Source of the DNA: Myxococcus stipitatus
Lineage (GTDB): Bacteria; Myxococcota; Myxococcia; Myxococcales; Myxococcaceae
Assembly: GCF_037414475.1 (NCBI RefSeq)
Contig: NZ_CP147913.1
Location: forward strand, 6,384,001-6,448,000
Direction of reading: 5' to 3'
DNA length: 64,000 bases
This document shows positions 42,308-52,018 of this stretch, piece by piece. A model generated the notes under the pieces. It was not told where the DNA came from. It saw only the letters and a program-made list of their open reading frames with translations, and ran no database searches. Positions within the stretch are counted from its first letter, which is position 1; every line of letters starts with the position of its first letter. Position numbers and translations under genes: made by a program.

Positions 42308-43618
42308 ATGAGCGAGGTAGCGGAGCCCTTGGCGGCCCCGGCCGACAATGTCACGGTGGACATGTTGCTGGACCTCGCGCGGGCGCTGCATCTGGCCTAC
42401 GTCCCCGCGTTCGGCGTCGAGAGCCGGGTGCGGCGCGCGGCTCGGGCCTGGGGCGTGAAGGTGGATGTCTTCACGCTGCAGACGCTCGCGCTCACGGAGA
42501 CACGCACCGGCGAGAAACGGCGCGTCGACTTTCGCAGGCTGCCCTTCAATCCGCACTGGAACCTGCGGCGCGGCGCACGCCTGTTGCTGTTGTCATCCGC
42601 CATCGAGAAGAAGCAGGTCACGGTGGCCCAGGCCCGCGCGGAGCTGGACCGCATCATGACGCCCGTGCACGACCGGCCCGAGTGGCTCGTCTTCCTGGCG
42701 TATGCCGTCTATGGCGCCGCGGTCGCCGTGAGGGTGGGCGGCTCGCTCTGGGAATTGGTGGCGGGCTTCGCGGTGGGGCTGCTCGCGGGGGGCATCCACT
42801 ACGGCACGCTCGTCTCGCTGCGCATGGACCTGCAGAAGAGCTTCCTCGCGGCGTTCCTGGGGACGCTGCTGTCCTTCCTGCTGACCTTCGTGTTGCCTCC
42901 CTTCGATGCCCCGCGCGCGCTCTTTGGAGGCATCACCTTGTTGGTGCCCGCGATGGTGGTGACCCTGGCGGCGGCGGAGTTGGTGGGTGAGTCCGTGGAG
43001 GCGGGCATCACCCGGCTCACCTATGGCCTGCTGCGCTTCTTGATGCTCGGCGTGGGAATCGTCGCGGCGGCGACGCTCTGGACCTTCTTCTTTCCGTTCC
43101 CGGCCCAGATGGAGGCCCATGCCCTGCCGTACCCGCTGCGCTTCATCGTCATCGCGGTGGGCGGCCTGGCCTTGTCGGTGTGCATGACGGCGCGGCGCCG
43201 CGACATGCCGTGGATTGTCGGCGCGGTGCTGTTGGCGTGGGGCGTCCAGGAACTCACCAAGGCCGTGCTGGGTGACAAGGGCAGTCCGCTCTTCTCCGCG
43301 TTCGTGCTGGGCGTCGTGGGGCAACTCTACGGCCGCATGCCAGACCGGCTCTCATCCACCATCATCTTCCCGGGCTTGCTCCAACTCGCGCCGGGCTTCG
43401 TCGGCACGCGCGCCATCCTGGCGTTCCTGGGCGTGAAAGGGCAGGGCAGTGATGCACGCGCGTTCGACCTGCTCCTCGTGGCGCTGCAACTGGTGATGGG
43501 GCTGCTCTTCGCCTTCATGCTGGGCCTGTCACATGACGCGCGGGCGTCCACGCAGGAGCGCGAAATGGACGCGCCCTCGCCCGACGATTCGAAGCGGGCC
43601 GCGCGGCCTCCGCCCTGA
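42308..43618 (+). CDS. Threonine/serine exporter family protein (ThrE-like)
   Basis: A 436-residue protein. The N-terminal soluble domain has LALTETRTGEKRRVDF and is followed by the ThrE core with GAAVAVRVGGSLWELVAGFAVGLLAGGIHYG. About ten hydrophobic helices lie between residues 130 and 410. The second half (from about 270) is the ThrE_2 segment, with LLAWGVQELTKAVLGDKGSPLFSAFVLGVVGQLYGR. Known members export L-threonine and L-serine with the proton gradient. The last 25 residues are hydrophilic. Start ATG 42308 with GGAAGG upstream. Confidence 0.88.
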   Translation: MSEVAEPLAAPADNVTVDMLLDLARALHLAYVPAFGVESRVRRAARAWGVKVDVFTLQTLALTETRTGEKRRVDFRRLPFNPHWNLRRGARLLLLSSAIEKKQVTVAQARAELDRIMTPVHDRPEWLVFLAYAVYGAAVAVRVGGSLWELVAGFAVGLLAGGIHYGTLVSLRMDLQKSFLAAFLGTLLSFLLTFVLPPFDAPRALFGGITLLVPAMVVTLAAAELVGESVEAGITRLTYGLLRFLMLGVGIVAAATLWTFFFPFPAQMEAHALPYPLRFIVIAVGGLALSVCMTARRRDMPWIVGAVLLAWGVQELTKAVLGDKGSPLFSAFVLGVVGQLYGRMPDRLSSTIIFPGLLQLAPGFVGTRAILAFLGVKGQGSDARAFDLLLVALQLVMGLLFAFMLGLSHDARASTQEREMDAPSPDDSKRAARPPP

Positions 43619-43625
43619 GACGACG

Positions 43626-45473
43626 CTAGGGCGGGCCTTCCTGCCCAGGCGGCTTGTCGATGCGCTGCTCGTACCAACGCTGCGCGCCCTGCACCTGCAC
43701 ATGGCTGCGGCCGGGCGCGACCTCGACGGCGCCCGTGAGCATTCCCACCTTCGCGAGGAGCAGCGCGTGGGTGGCGCCGCGCCCCGTGTCCATCCGCCCC
43801 TCCAGCTCCAGCCCCTCGGCCTTCGCGTGCAGGCCTCGCAGCTGGAAGCCGGCGTCACCCATGCGCGCATGGCCGGTGACCTTCCACCCCTTGGCCTCCA
43901 GCATGGGCGCGAGGAAGCGGGGCAGCTTCTTCTCCGTGGTGAGCATCGCGACGAACGGGTCCGAGCTGGCGAACGTCGCCGTGAAGTCCGCGTCCAGCTC
44001 CACCGGTTGCAGGCTCAAGCGTGCACGCGTCAGGTGGAAGCTCCCGCTCCACGCGCGAATCTGTTGGTACTTGGTGTCCGCGGAGACGTGGTCCACGGTG
44101 AGCCGGGTGCCGTCCAGCTCCAGCACCTTGCCTTTCAGATGCAAGCGCTGCGCGTCGATGTCGGCGGTGGTCTTGCCCAGGACCTCGATGCCCGACCACC
44201 GTCCTTCCACGAGGTTGGTTTCGACGTGCAGGCGAGAAAGAGACACCTGTTCCGAGGTCTTCGTGTCGGTGCCCTCCAGCGTCGCGTTGCCCGACTCCAC
44301 CTGGAACGTCTTGCCCGTCCACGCGTTGAGCATCCTCAGGTCCACGGGGCGGCTCTGCGCCACGTGCAGCGCGTAGCCCACGTGAGGCGCCGCATGCCGC
44401 TCGGAGGTGATGCTGCTCAGGGTGAGCTGCACCTCGGGAATCTCCAGCACGCGGGCGTGCTCGCCCTCCAGATGGACGGGGGCGAAGCGCAGCCGCATCT
44501 GTCCGTGAGAGCCCATCTTCGCGTCCCCGTTCATCGAGCCCTTCACGCTCCACGGCGCCCGCACGCGCGCGGGGCCCAGCTTCAGCTCCAGGGCCGCGCC
44601 GCTCGCGTCCACCCGGCTGCCCTCCGCCAGCTGGCCGTTGCGCACGTGCACCTCCGCGTCCACGTGGCCCGCGCCGTGGCTCAAATGGAAGGTGTTCTGC
44701 TTCCCCCGGGACAGCAGCGGGCCCACCCAGCCCAGGTCCTGGACGTCCATCTTCACGCCGAACTTCCCGTCGAAGCGCTTGTGCTCGGACCTCTGGCCAT
44801 GCGGGTGCTGAATCGTGTCCAGGCCAACGGAGGCGGTGAGCTCCCGCACGCGGCCCATGCGCTGCTCCTCCAGGTCCAGGAGTCCGTCGCCGAGGTGGAG
44901 CGCCTCCAGGTCCACGGTGAGCCGCTGGCCCGAGACGACATGGAGCGAGCCGCGCCCCGTGCCCGTCCCCAGGTAGCGCACGGGCTCCCACGCCAGCTCG
45001 CGCACGTCCTCGAGGTCGACGCCGTTGAGGATGATTTCCCAGGGGTGCTCGCTGGGCGGGTGTGTCTCCCGCTCCTCCAGCGGCGGCGCGGGGTGGGCCA
45101 ACGCGCGCACGCCCACGGCGCGCACCTTCTTCGCGGACACCCGCCGGGACAACAGCCGCGTGAGGGAGACCTGGGCGCGGACCGACTCGGCCTTCACCTG
45201 CCACAGCGTCGCGGCGTCGCGCTGGAGCACGGAGAAGTCGCGCAGGTGGACAGGCCCCGGCCACAGCCACCACCCTCCGCTCCACTCGATGCGGGTCCGC
45301 TGCGTCTCATGCCTGAGCAGCCAGGGGACGAAGCCCACGTTGAGCAGCACGTTGATGAGGACCTCGAACAGCACGAGGGCCCCCAGCGTCCACAGGAGGA
45401 CACGGCGCCAGCCGCGTCGCCTCGCCCGGGCCTTCGGGGCTTCGCGCGAGTCCTGCGGCGCTCCGATGGACAT
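43626..45473 (-). CDS. AsmA/TamB-like membrane-anchored protein
   Basis: A 615-residue protein with a basic N-terminus and a single helix at about 25-45 (VLLWTLGALVLFEVLINVLLNVG), then a long soluble beta-rich region outside the membrane. Repeated strand patterns such as LTVDLEALHLGDGLLDLEEQ and HLKGKVLELDGTRLTVDHVSAD suggest the AsmA-like or repeating beta-groove fold of proteins that move lipids between membranes. I see no strict AsmA motif, so the family call is tentative. It ends eight bases from the convergent thrE gene. Confidence 0.6.
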   Translation of the reverse strand: MSIGAPQDSREAPKARARRRGWRRVLLWTLGALVLFEVLINVLLNVGFVPWLLRHETQRTRIEWSGGWWLWPGPVHLRDFSVLQRDAATLWQVKAESVRAQVSLTRLLSRRVSAKKVRAVGVRALAHPAPPLEERETHPPSEHPWEIILNGVDLEDVRELAWEPVRYLGTGTGRGSLHVVSGQRLTVDLEALHLGDGLLDLEEQRMGRVRELTASVGLDTIQHPHGQRSEHKRFDGKFGVKMDVQDLGWVGPLLSRGKQNTFHLSHGAGHVDAEVHVRNGQLAEGSRVDASGAALELKLGPARVRAPWSVKGSMNGDAKMGSHGQMRLRFAPVHLEGEHARVLEIPEVQLTLSSITSERHAAPHVGYALHVAQSRPVDLRMLNAWTGKTFQVESGNATLEGTDTKTSEQVSLSRLHVETNLVEGRWSGIEVLGKTTADIDAQRLHLKGKVLELDGTRLTVDHVSADTKYQQIRAWSGSFHLTRARLSLQPVELDADFTATFASSDPFVAMLTTEKKLPRFLAPMLEAKGWKVTGHARMGDAGFQLRGLHAKAEGLELEGRMDTGRGATHALLLAKVGMLTGAVEVAPGRSHVQVQGAQRWYEQRIDKPPGQEGPP

Positions 45474-45546
45474 GCGCCTCTCCAGGGCACGGCGGGTCCG
45501 TCAGGAGGTAGTCACGCCCGCGCCACGGGGGCATCGCCTCGCGGGG

Positions 45547-46575
45547 CTACGACAGTGCGCTCCAGTAGGGCTTGAGCGCCGCGCGGCTCGCCACCAGCGC
45601 CTCCTTCGCGTCCGGGTGGGTGTCGCCCGTGGGGAAGCTGTCCGTGCGCCCGGCGAGCACCTCGACACAGGCGTGCACGGACTGCGACAAGCCCTCCAGC
45701 GAGTAGCCACCTTCCAGCAGCAACACCAGCTTGCCGTCGCACACGCGCTCGGCGAGCGAGCGCATGGCGGAGCACATCGCGGCGAAGCCCCGCTCCGTGA
45801 CATCCATTCCACCGATGGGGTCGTGGTAGTGGGGGTCGAAGCCCGCGGACACCAGCACCAGTTGGGGGCGGAAGGACTCGGCCACGGGGAGCAGCAGCTC
45901 CTCGAACAACATGCCGTAGTCCGCGTCCGAGTTGCCGCCCGGCAGCCCCACGTTGACGGTGTAGCCCTCACCCGCGCCGGTGCCCACCTCGGGCGTGGCG
46001 CCGGTGCCCGGGTAGTACGGGAACTGGTGCACCGACTGGTACATCACATCGCGGCGGCCCCAGAACGCCGCCTGGGTGCCGTTGCCGTGGTGCACGTCCC
46101 AGTCGAGCACCAGGACCCGCTCGGCGCCCAGCCGCCGTCCGGCCTCCGCGGCGATGGCCGCGTTGTTCAAGAGGCAGAAGCCCATGGCGCGGTCCGGCTC
46201 CGCGTGATGGCCCGGGGGCCTCACCAGCGCGAACGCGTTGCGAGCCTTCCCCGCCATCACCATCTCCACGGCCTGCACGGACGCCCCCGCGGCCAGCCTC
46301 GCCGCGTCCACGCTGTCGGGAGAGACGGCGGTGTCCGAGTCGATGCTCGCCCGGTGGCCGCTGAGCTCCTTGAGCCGCGCGAGCAGCTGCGGCGTGTGGA
46401 CCGCCGCCAGCTCCGCGTCCGTCGCCGAGCGAGGAGGCGCCATCACCGTGCCCCGCACGGGCGCCCGCGCGAGCACTCCGAGGATGCGTTGGAGCCTCGC
46501 GGGAGACTCCGGGTGGGATTCGCCCGGGTCGTGCTGGAGGAAGAGGGGGTCGGTCAGCAGGAGGGTGGGCTTCAT
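45547..46575 (-). CDS. Histone deacetylase family protein (class II/AcuC-like)
   Basis: A 342-residue zinc hydrolase. The HDAC signatures are all present: HPESPARL near the N-terminus, RPPGHHAEPDRAMGFCLLNNAAIAA with the His pair, VLVLDWDVHHGNGT with the zinc-binding D and H, and LVSAGFDPHYHDP with the last Asp. GGYSLEGLS is the late conserved motif with the catalytic-site Tyr. In bacteria such enzymes are acetylpolyamine amidohydrolases or AcuC-type protein deacetylases; which applies here is open. Start ATG 46575. It lies 73 bases downstream of the AsmA-like gene as read leftward. Confidence 0.95.
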   Translation of the reverse strand: MKPTLLLTDPLFLQHDPGESHPESPARLQRILGVLARAPVRGTVMAPPRSATDAELAAVHTPQLLARLKELSGHRASIDSDTAVSPDSVDAARLAAGASVQAVEMVMAGKARNAFALVRPPGHHAEPDRAMGFCLLNNAAIAAEAGRRLGAERVLVLDWDVHHGNGTQAAFWGRRDVMYQSVHQFPYYPGTGATPEVGTGAGEGYTVNVGLPGGNSDADYGMLFEELLLPVAESFRPQLVLVSAGFDPHYHDPIGGMDVTERGFAAMCSAMRSLAERVCDGKLVLLLEGGYSLEGLSQSVHACVEVLAGRTDSFPTGDTHPDAKEALVASRAALKPYWSALS

Positions 46576-46669
46576 CGGGCGGTGAACCTACGCATCCATT
46601 CCAGGGGAAGTCAGGCTCCCGGCGGGCCGAGGGGCGGGCAGGGGTTCCCGCCCGGTTCTTGCCCTGCCG

Positions 46670-48754
46670 GTGTTTCCCTCCCTACAGTGCCTCGCCTTGG
46701 CTCCGCGCTTCAAGAAACCCGGCCTGCGCAGCATCCTGCTCGGCTCCTTCGCCGTGGTGCTCGCGCTCATCCTCGGGACGCTCTACTTCGTCGTCCCCTC
46801 GAGAGTGGAGCAGTTCCTGGTGACGCGCCTGACCAGCCACGGCGAGGACAAGGCGCTCCAGGCCGCGCGCGACCTGGCGGACCACACCGTCGCCTCGCTG
46901 CCGCCTCGGCTGGAGACGCTGCATGGCGGCGATGACGACTTCGCGCTCATCGCCGTGCTCACCGCGGACGGCCGGGTGCAGTCGCTGCATCCGCCCACCG
47001 CGGAGGCGTGGCTGGTGAAGAACCTGCGCGAGCGGCTGGAGAGCCACCCTGGCTCTCCGCTGGATGGCGCCGTCTTCGACAACGGCAACAAGGTCGCCGC
47101 GCGTCCGGTGACGCTGCGCGAGGGCCCGGGCCAGGTGCTGGTCGCGGTGAACTTCAGCTCGCTCGAGGAGGTCGTCACCTCGCTGCGGCAGGTGGTGCTG
47201 CTGGCGTTCGGCATCGGCCTGGCGCTCTTCCTCGTGGTGGCCTTCTTCATCTCGCGTGCGTTCATCCTCGTTCCGCTGGACGCGATGATGACCATGGCGC
47301 GCAGGCTGGCGGAGGCGGACCTCACGGGCCGGGTGGACGTGGGCTCGCGCGACGAATTGGGCCTGCTGGCGGAGGCGCTCAACCGCATCGCGCAGAGCTG
47401 GCGCGACACGCTGGGCCGGGTGCGCGGCGTGTCGGACGTGGTGGCGGGGGTCATCGAACAGATTCACCGCACGGGCACCACGGTGTCCTCGGGCGCGGGC
47501 ACCGTGCAGGCGCGCGTGGAGGAGACGTCGTCCTCCATGGTGCAGATGATGGCGTCGCTGCGCGGCATCGCGGAGAACGTGGAGGTCCTCTACCAGAGCG
47601 CGGAGGAGAGCAGCTCCTCCATCATGGAGATGGCGGCCACCAACGACGAGGTGGCGGAGAACGTCACGGCCATGGCCGCGAGCGTGGAGGAGACCACCAG
47701 CGCCATCGAGGAGATGACGTTCTCCATCAAGGAAGTGGCCAAGAACATCCAGGACCTGTCCGCCTCCACGGAGGAGACGTCCTCGGCCATCAGCCAGATG
47801 GACGCGGCCATCGGTCAGGTGGAGGCCAACGCGAAGGAGACCGCGCGCCTGTCCGAGCAGGTCTTCGACGATGCCCAGACGGGCGTGGAGGCGCTGCGCA
47901 AGACGCTCACCGGCATCGACCGCATCAAGGAGTCCAGCCGCGCGGCGGCGGACGTCATCGACAGCCTGGGCCGGCGCATCTCCGAGATTGGCAACATCCT
48001 CAACGTCATCGACGACGTGGCCGAGCAGACGAACCTGCTCGCCCTCAACGCCGCCATCATCGCCGCGCAGGCGGGAGACCACGGCAAGGGCTTCGCGGTG
48101 GTGGCGGAGGAGATCAAGGACCTGGCCGAGCGCACCGGCGCGTCCACGAAGGAAATCGCCGAACTCATCCGCAGCATCCAGGACGAGAGCCGCAACGCGG
48201 TGGTGGTGATGAACCAGGGCGCGCGCAACGTGGAGGAGGGCGTGCAACTGGGCCGCGAGGCGGAAGGGGCGCTGCGCAAAATCAACGACAGCACCCAGAA
48301 GTCCACGCAGATGGTGAAGGCCATCGCCCGCGCCACCGTGGAGCAGGCGCGCGGCAGCAAGCAGGTGACGGCCTCCATCCACCGCATCAGCGAGACGGTG
48401 CAGCAGATCTCCAAGGCCTCCAATGAGCAGGCCAAGGGCGGCGAGCAGATCATGAAGAGCGCCGAGAAGATGAAGACGCTCACCGCCCACGTGCAGCGCA
48501 GCAGCCAGGAGCAGGCGCACGGCAGCAAGCAGATCACCCGCTCCATCGAGAGCATCAACGAGATGGTGACGCACCTGAACCGCGCCCAGAAGGAGCAGAC
48601 CAAGGGCAGCGAGCAGGTGCTCAAGGCGGTGGAGACCATCAAGGGGGTCTCCGAGCACCAGACGCGCTCCGTGAAGCAGCTGGAGGAGGCCATCGACAAC
48701 CTCCAGCGCCAGGCGGAAATCCTCCGGGGCGAGGTGCGCCGCTTCCGCGTCTAG
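46670..48754 (+). CDS. Methyl-accepting chemotaxis protein
   Basis: A receptor that feeds a CheA pathway. The 694-residue protein has a first helix at about 22-43, a periplasmic domain of about 130 residues, a second helix at about 178-202 and a HAMP domain (ILVPLDAMMTMARRLAEADLTGRVDVGSRDELG). The signalling tip reads IDDVAEQTNLLALNAAIIAAQAG with GKGFAVVAEEIKDLAERT, and long heptad-patterned methylation helices with EETSSS and EETTSAIEEM motifs flank it. The C-terminal half adds further Gln/Ser-rich helical repeats up to residue 690. The start is uncertain: GTG 46670 or TTG 46697. No che genes are adjacent. Confidence 0.92.
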   Translation: MFPSLQCLALAPRFKKPGLRSILLGSFAVVLALILGTLYFVVPSRVEQFLVTRLTSHGEDKALQAARDLADHTVASLPPRLETLHGGDDDFALIAVLTADGRVQSLHPPTAEAWLVKNLRERLESHPGSPLDGAVFDNGNKVAARPVTLREGPGQVLVAVNFSSLEEVVTSLRQVVLLAFGIGLALFLVVAFFISRAFILVPLDAMMTMARRLAEADLTGRVDVGSRDELGLLAEALNRIAQSWRDTLGRVRGVSDVVAGVIEQIHRTGTTVSSGAGTVQARVEETSSSMVQMMASLRGIAENVEVLYQSAEESSSSIMEMAATNDEVAENVTAMAASVEETTSAIEEMTFSIKEVAKNIQDLSASTEETSSAISQMDAAIGQVEANAKETARLSEQVFDDAQTGVEALRKTLTGIDRIKESSRAAADVIDSLGRRISEIGNILNVIDDVAEQTNLLALNAAIIAAQAGDHGKGFAVVAEEIKDLAERTGASTKEIAELIRSIQDESRNAVVVMNQGARNVEEGVQLGREAEGALRKINDSTQKSTQMVKAIARATVEQARGSKQVTASIHRISETVQQISKASNEQAKGGEQIMKSAEKMKTLTAHVQRSSQEQAHGSKQITRSIESINEMVTHLNRAQKEQTKGSEQVLKAVETIKGVSEHQTRSVKQLEEAIDNLQRQAEILRGEVRRFRV

Positions 48755-48795
48755 TCGTGCACGGCGGCCGGGAATGGCTTAGGAACCCTCCCAGC

Positions 48796-50079
48796 ATGCC
48801 GACAGAGCGACAGGTGTCCGAGCGCGCGGTGGTCTTCCTGATTGGCGCGGTCCAGTTCGTCAACATCCTGGACTTCGTGATGGTGCTGCCGCTGGGGCCC
48901 GACTTCGGCAAGGGGCTGGGCATCGCGTCCTCGCACATCGGCACCGTGGGCGGGGCCTACACGGCGGCGGCCAGCGTCGCGGGGCTCGCCGGGGGCTACT
49001 TCCTGGACCGCTTCGACCGGCGCAAGGCGCTGGCGGTGTGCATGCTGGGGCTGGTGCTGGCCACGGCCGCGGGTGGGCTCGCGGTGGGGCTGTCCTCGCT
49101 CCTGCTGGCGCGCGTGGCGGCGGGGCTCTTCGGTGGGCCCGCCACGTCGCTGTCGCTGTCCGTCATCGCGGATGTGATTCCGGTGGAGCGGCGGGGGCGG
49201 GCGCTGGGCGCGGTGATGGGGTCCTTCTCCGTCGCCTCGGTGGTGGGCGTGCCCATGGCGCTGAAGCTGGCGGAGCACGGAGGCTGGCGCCTGCCGTTCT
49301 TCGTGGTGGCGGCCCTGGGGGCGCTGGTGGTGCTGGGCGCTCTCTTCTTCCTCCCGCCGGTGCGTGGACACCTGAAGGAAGGGGGCGGGCCCGCGCGGAC
49401 GGCGGGCGTGCTGGAGCTGCTCTCGCGCTCGGAGGTGCGGCTGTCCTACGTGATGACGGCGGTGGTGATGATGGCCAGCTTCGTGCTCATCCCCAACATC
49501 TCCGCCTACCTCCAGCAGAACCTGGGCTACCCCCGGGACTTGCTGTGGCTGCCGTACTTCATCGGCGGCATCATGAGCTTCATCACCCTGAGGGTGGCGG
49601 GGCCGCTGGTGGACAAGCTGGGGGCCTTCAAGGTGGTGGTGGGCGGCGCGGTGCTCCTGCTGGGAACCACGTACGTGGGCTTCGTGGACTACCCCCACTG
49701 GATGCCCATCCCCCTGCTCTTCGTGTTGATGATGACCTCCATGGGGCTGCGCAACGTGGCGTACAACACGCTGACCTCCCGCGTGCCGGACAGCTCCGTG
49801 CGAGCGCGCTTCATGTCGTTGCAGTCCGCCGTCCAGCACATGGCCGCGGCCCTGGGCGCCTTTCTCAGCTCGCGATTGTTGACGGACCTTCCGGACGGCA
49901 GGCTGGGGGGGATGGAGCACGTGGCCTGGGTGTCGATGGGCATGACGGTGCTCCTGCCCGTGGTGCTGTGGAGCGTGGAGCGGCAGGTCCTGGAGAGGGA
50001 GCAGGCGCGGGGCCTGGGGGTTTCCCCAGGGCCGGGTCTCCCGGGCCCGCTGGCCACCGGGTCGGACCCGCACGGTTAG
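48796..50079 (+). CDS. MFS transporter
   Basis: A 427-residue protein with about twelve hydrophobic helices. The first half has FLIGAVQFVNILDFVMVLPLGPDF, typical of the drug:proton antiporter or sugar-efflux (AraJ-like) branches, then GGYFLDRFDRRKAL, the conserved loop 2-3 motif GxLxDRxGRR in variant form. The second half has YFIGGIMSFITLRVAGPLVDKLG as a matching loop. Start ATG 48796. The cytoplasmic C-terminus is 30 residues of Pro/Gly. The substrate is unknown. Confidence 0.88.
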   Translation: MPTERQVSERAVVFLIGAVQFVNILDFVMVLPLGPDFGKGLGIASSHIGTVGGAYTAAASVAGLAGGYFLDRFDRRKALAVCMLGLVLATAAGGLAVGLSSLLLARVAAGLFGGPATSLSLSVIADVIPVERRGRALGAVMGSFSVASVVGVPMALKLAEHGGWRLPFFVVAALGALVVLGALFFLPPVRGHLKEGGGPARTAGVLELLSRSEVRLSYVMTAVVMMASFVLIPNISAYLQQNLGYPRDLLWLPYFIGGIMSFITLRVAGPLVDKLGAFKVVVGGAVLLLGTTYVGFVDYPHWMPIPLLFVLMMTSMGLRNVAYNTLTSRVPDSSVRARFMSLQSAVQHMAAALGAFLSSRLLTDLPDGRLGGMEHVAWVSMGMTVLLPVVLWSVERQVLEREQARGLGVSPGPGLPGPLATGSDPHG

Positions 50080-50210
50080 TGTAGGGGTTGAGGAAGAGGG
50101 CCGTCTGCCCCCCGCCCACGGTGACGGGCGGACGTCCGGAAGCGTCGAGCGGTTGCGCCAAGTGGCCCGGGGCGCGATAAACCGGGCAGCTTCGGGGAGC
50201 CCGTCAGGAC

Positions 50211-50759
50211 ATGTTCAACATCGGCGCAGGCGAAATGGTGCTCATCGCGGTGGCCGCGCTGCTCATCCTTGGGCCGCAGCGGTTGCCCGAGCTGGCGCGA
50301 GCCATCGGCAAGTTCATGCGGGAGTTCCGTCGCCAGACGGACGAGGTCCGCAACGTGGTGGAGCGCGAGTTCTACTCGATGGACCATGAGATGAACCGGG
50401 AGACGACCCCACCGGTGAGGCCGGGCCTGCCCTTCGGGCGCTCTCCCGCGCCCCAGGTGGGAGCGCCGGACGCGCAGCCCGCCGCGGACGCGCAGGTCCC
50501 CGTGGCTTCCGACGCGCCGCCGCCAGAGGGACAGGCGACTCGCGCGCCGCTGGGCCTGGACGGGGCGGAGCTGCCCGAGCCCGCCACGAGCCCGGCCCCG
50601 CCGACTTCAGAGCCGGTGGCGGAGGCTTCCGCGCCCGCCAGTGAGCCTGCTTCTTCCACCCCGTCGTCCGCCGCCTCGGAGAGCGTGGGCGCCGATGGAC
50701 TGCCCCGGCTCGCGCCGCTGCCTGGAACGGTGGCGCGCAACGCGCCGAAACGGAGCTGA
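50211..50759 (+). CDS. tatB: Sec-independent protein translocase subunit TatB
   Basis: A 182-residue protein of the twin-arginine export system. FNIGAGEMVLIAVAALLILGPQRLPELARAIGKF gives the short membrane helix (residues 8-20) with the TatB-type GPxxLPE hinge, then an amphipathic helix (to about residue 55). The remaining 120 residues are Pro/Ala/Ser-rich and disordered, a long tail often seen in myxobacterial TatB. The tail may contact TatC. tatC follows after 39 bases. A hairpin-like region precedes it but no promoter is clear. The ATG is at 50211. Confidence 0.92.
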   Translation: MFNIGAGEMVLIAVAALLILGPQRLPELARAIGKFMREFRRQTDEVRNVVEREFYSMDHEMNRETTPPVRPGLPFGRSPAPQVGAPDAQPAADAQVPVASDAPPPEGQATRAPLGLDGAELPEPATSPAPPTSEPVAEASAPASEPASSTPSSAASESVGADGLPRLAPLPGTVARNAPKRS

Positions 50760-50798
50760 CCCCTGAGTTCCCAGACCGCCGCTGACTCGGATCTGAGG

Positions 50799-52007
50799 AT
50801 GAGCTTGATGGAGCACCTGTCGGAGCTCCGCGGGCGCCTCATGAAGTGCACCCTGGCCGTCCTCGTCCTGGGGATGGCTTCGCTCGTGTTCGCCAAGCCC
50901 ATCTTCGGCGTGTTGATGCGGCCGGTGCTGGATGCGCTCCCAGAGGGCAACCGCGCCCTCATCTACACGTCCGGCATCGAGGAGATCAACGTCCTCATGA
51001 AGGTCGGCGTGTACTGCGGCATCTTCCTCACCACGCCCGTCATCCTCTGGCAGATCTGGGGCTTCGTCTCGCCGGGGTTGTTCCCGGAGGAGCGGCGCTA
51101 CGCGGCGCCCTTCGTCGCGTTCGGCTCGCTGGCCTTCATCCTGGGCGCGTCGTTCTGCTACTTCGCGGTGCTGCCCTCCATGTTCAAGTTCCTCCTCAAC
51201 GAGGAGGAGACGCTGGCCCTGGAGCAGCGGCTGGACACGGCGCGGCTGCGCGCGGATGACGCCTTGCGCTTCCTGCGCGTGGGCGACGCGGAGCGCGCGG
51301 GCATGCTGGCGAAGGAGACCAGCGCCTCGCTGCGCGCGGACGGAGAGGGGCAGTCGCCAGAGCCCGAGCGCGCGCCCTCTCAGTCGGTGGAGCTCAAGTC
51401 GCGCCTGGACGGGCTGGGCAAGCTGCTGGACGCCGCGGCCGAGGGCTTCGGTGTCCAGTCCCGAGGCGTGCTGCGGCAGGCGGTGGAGAAGAAGGTCGCC
51501 GCGGTGACGGCCTACGCCAAGCAGGACTACGCGGCGGCGTCAGCGGCCATGGACGAGGCGGCGAGCCTGCTGGCGGGTGTGGCGCCCACGCGCACGGAGG
51601 AGCTGGCCGGGCTGTGGAAGTTGGAGAAGGAGCTGTCCGCGGGTGAGGCGCGGCACGAGGCGTCGACGTGGACGCGGCCCATGCTGACCATGCACGAGCA
51701 GCTGTCGCTGGTGCTGCTGCTCATCCTGGCCTTCGGCATCATCTTCGAGCTGCCGCTGGTGATGGCGCTGCTGGGCGTGGTGGGCGTGGTCCAGTCGAAA
51801 TGGCTGTTCAAGTACCAGCGTCACGCGTTTGTCGTCTGCCTCATCGCCGCGGCCATCATCACCCCCACCGGTGACGTGGTGAACCTGTCGCTGATGGCGG
51901 GCCCCATGCTGGCCTGCTACGAGCTGGGGGTCCTCCTGGTGTGGTTGGTGGAGCGGCGGCGGGCTCGGAGCGCGGCGGCGGAGACGGGAATCACACCGGT
52001 GTCGTAG
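50799..52007 (+). CDS. tatC: Sec-independent protein translocase TatC, with large periplasmic insertion
   Basis: The substrate-recognising core of the Tat translocon. MSLMEHLSELRGRL is the canonical start, followed by TM1 (about 18-34), the IEEINVLMKVG region, TM2 (70-90) with WGFVSPGLFPEERR, and TM3 (105-133). Then an insertion of about 150 residues (134-294; bases 51198-51680) precedes TM4 (EQLSLVLLLILAFGIIFELPLV, 300-325) and TM5/6. A normal TatC has 240-260 residues in total; this one has 402. The insertion is hydrophilic and mostly helical with Ala/Glu/Lys/Arg, and lies in the second periplasmic loop. The core motifs are otherwise intact. Confidence 0.93.
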   Translation: MSLMEHLSELRGRLMKCTLAVLVLGMASLVFAKPIFGVLMRPVLDALPEGNRALIYTSGIEEINVLMKVGVYCGIFLTTPVILWQIWGFVSPGLFPEERRYAAPFVAFGSLAFILGASFCYFAVLPSMFKFLLNEEETLALEQRLDTARLRADDALRFLRVGDAERAGMLAKETSASLRADGEGQSPEPERAPSQSVELKSRLDGLGKLLDAAAEGFGVQSRGVLRQAVEKKVAAVTAYAKQDYAAASAAMDEAASLLAGVAPTRTEELAGLWKLEKELSAGEARHEASTWTRPMLTMHEQLSLVLLLILAFGIIFELPLVMALLGVVGVVQSKWLFKYQRHAFVVCLIAAAIITPTGDVVNLSLMAGPMLACYELGVLLVWLVERRRARSAAAETGITPVS

Positions 52008-52018
52008 GCTGGTCCACC

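Noticed and set aside
46682..48658. A long minus-strand frame opposite the chemotaxis receptor gene
   Set aside because: Shadow of the heptad-patterned helix codons; the plus-strand product is complete and convincing.
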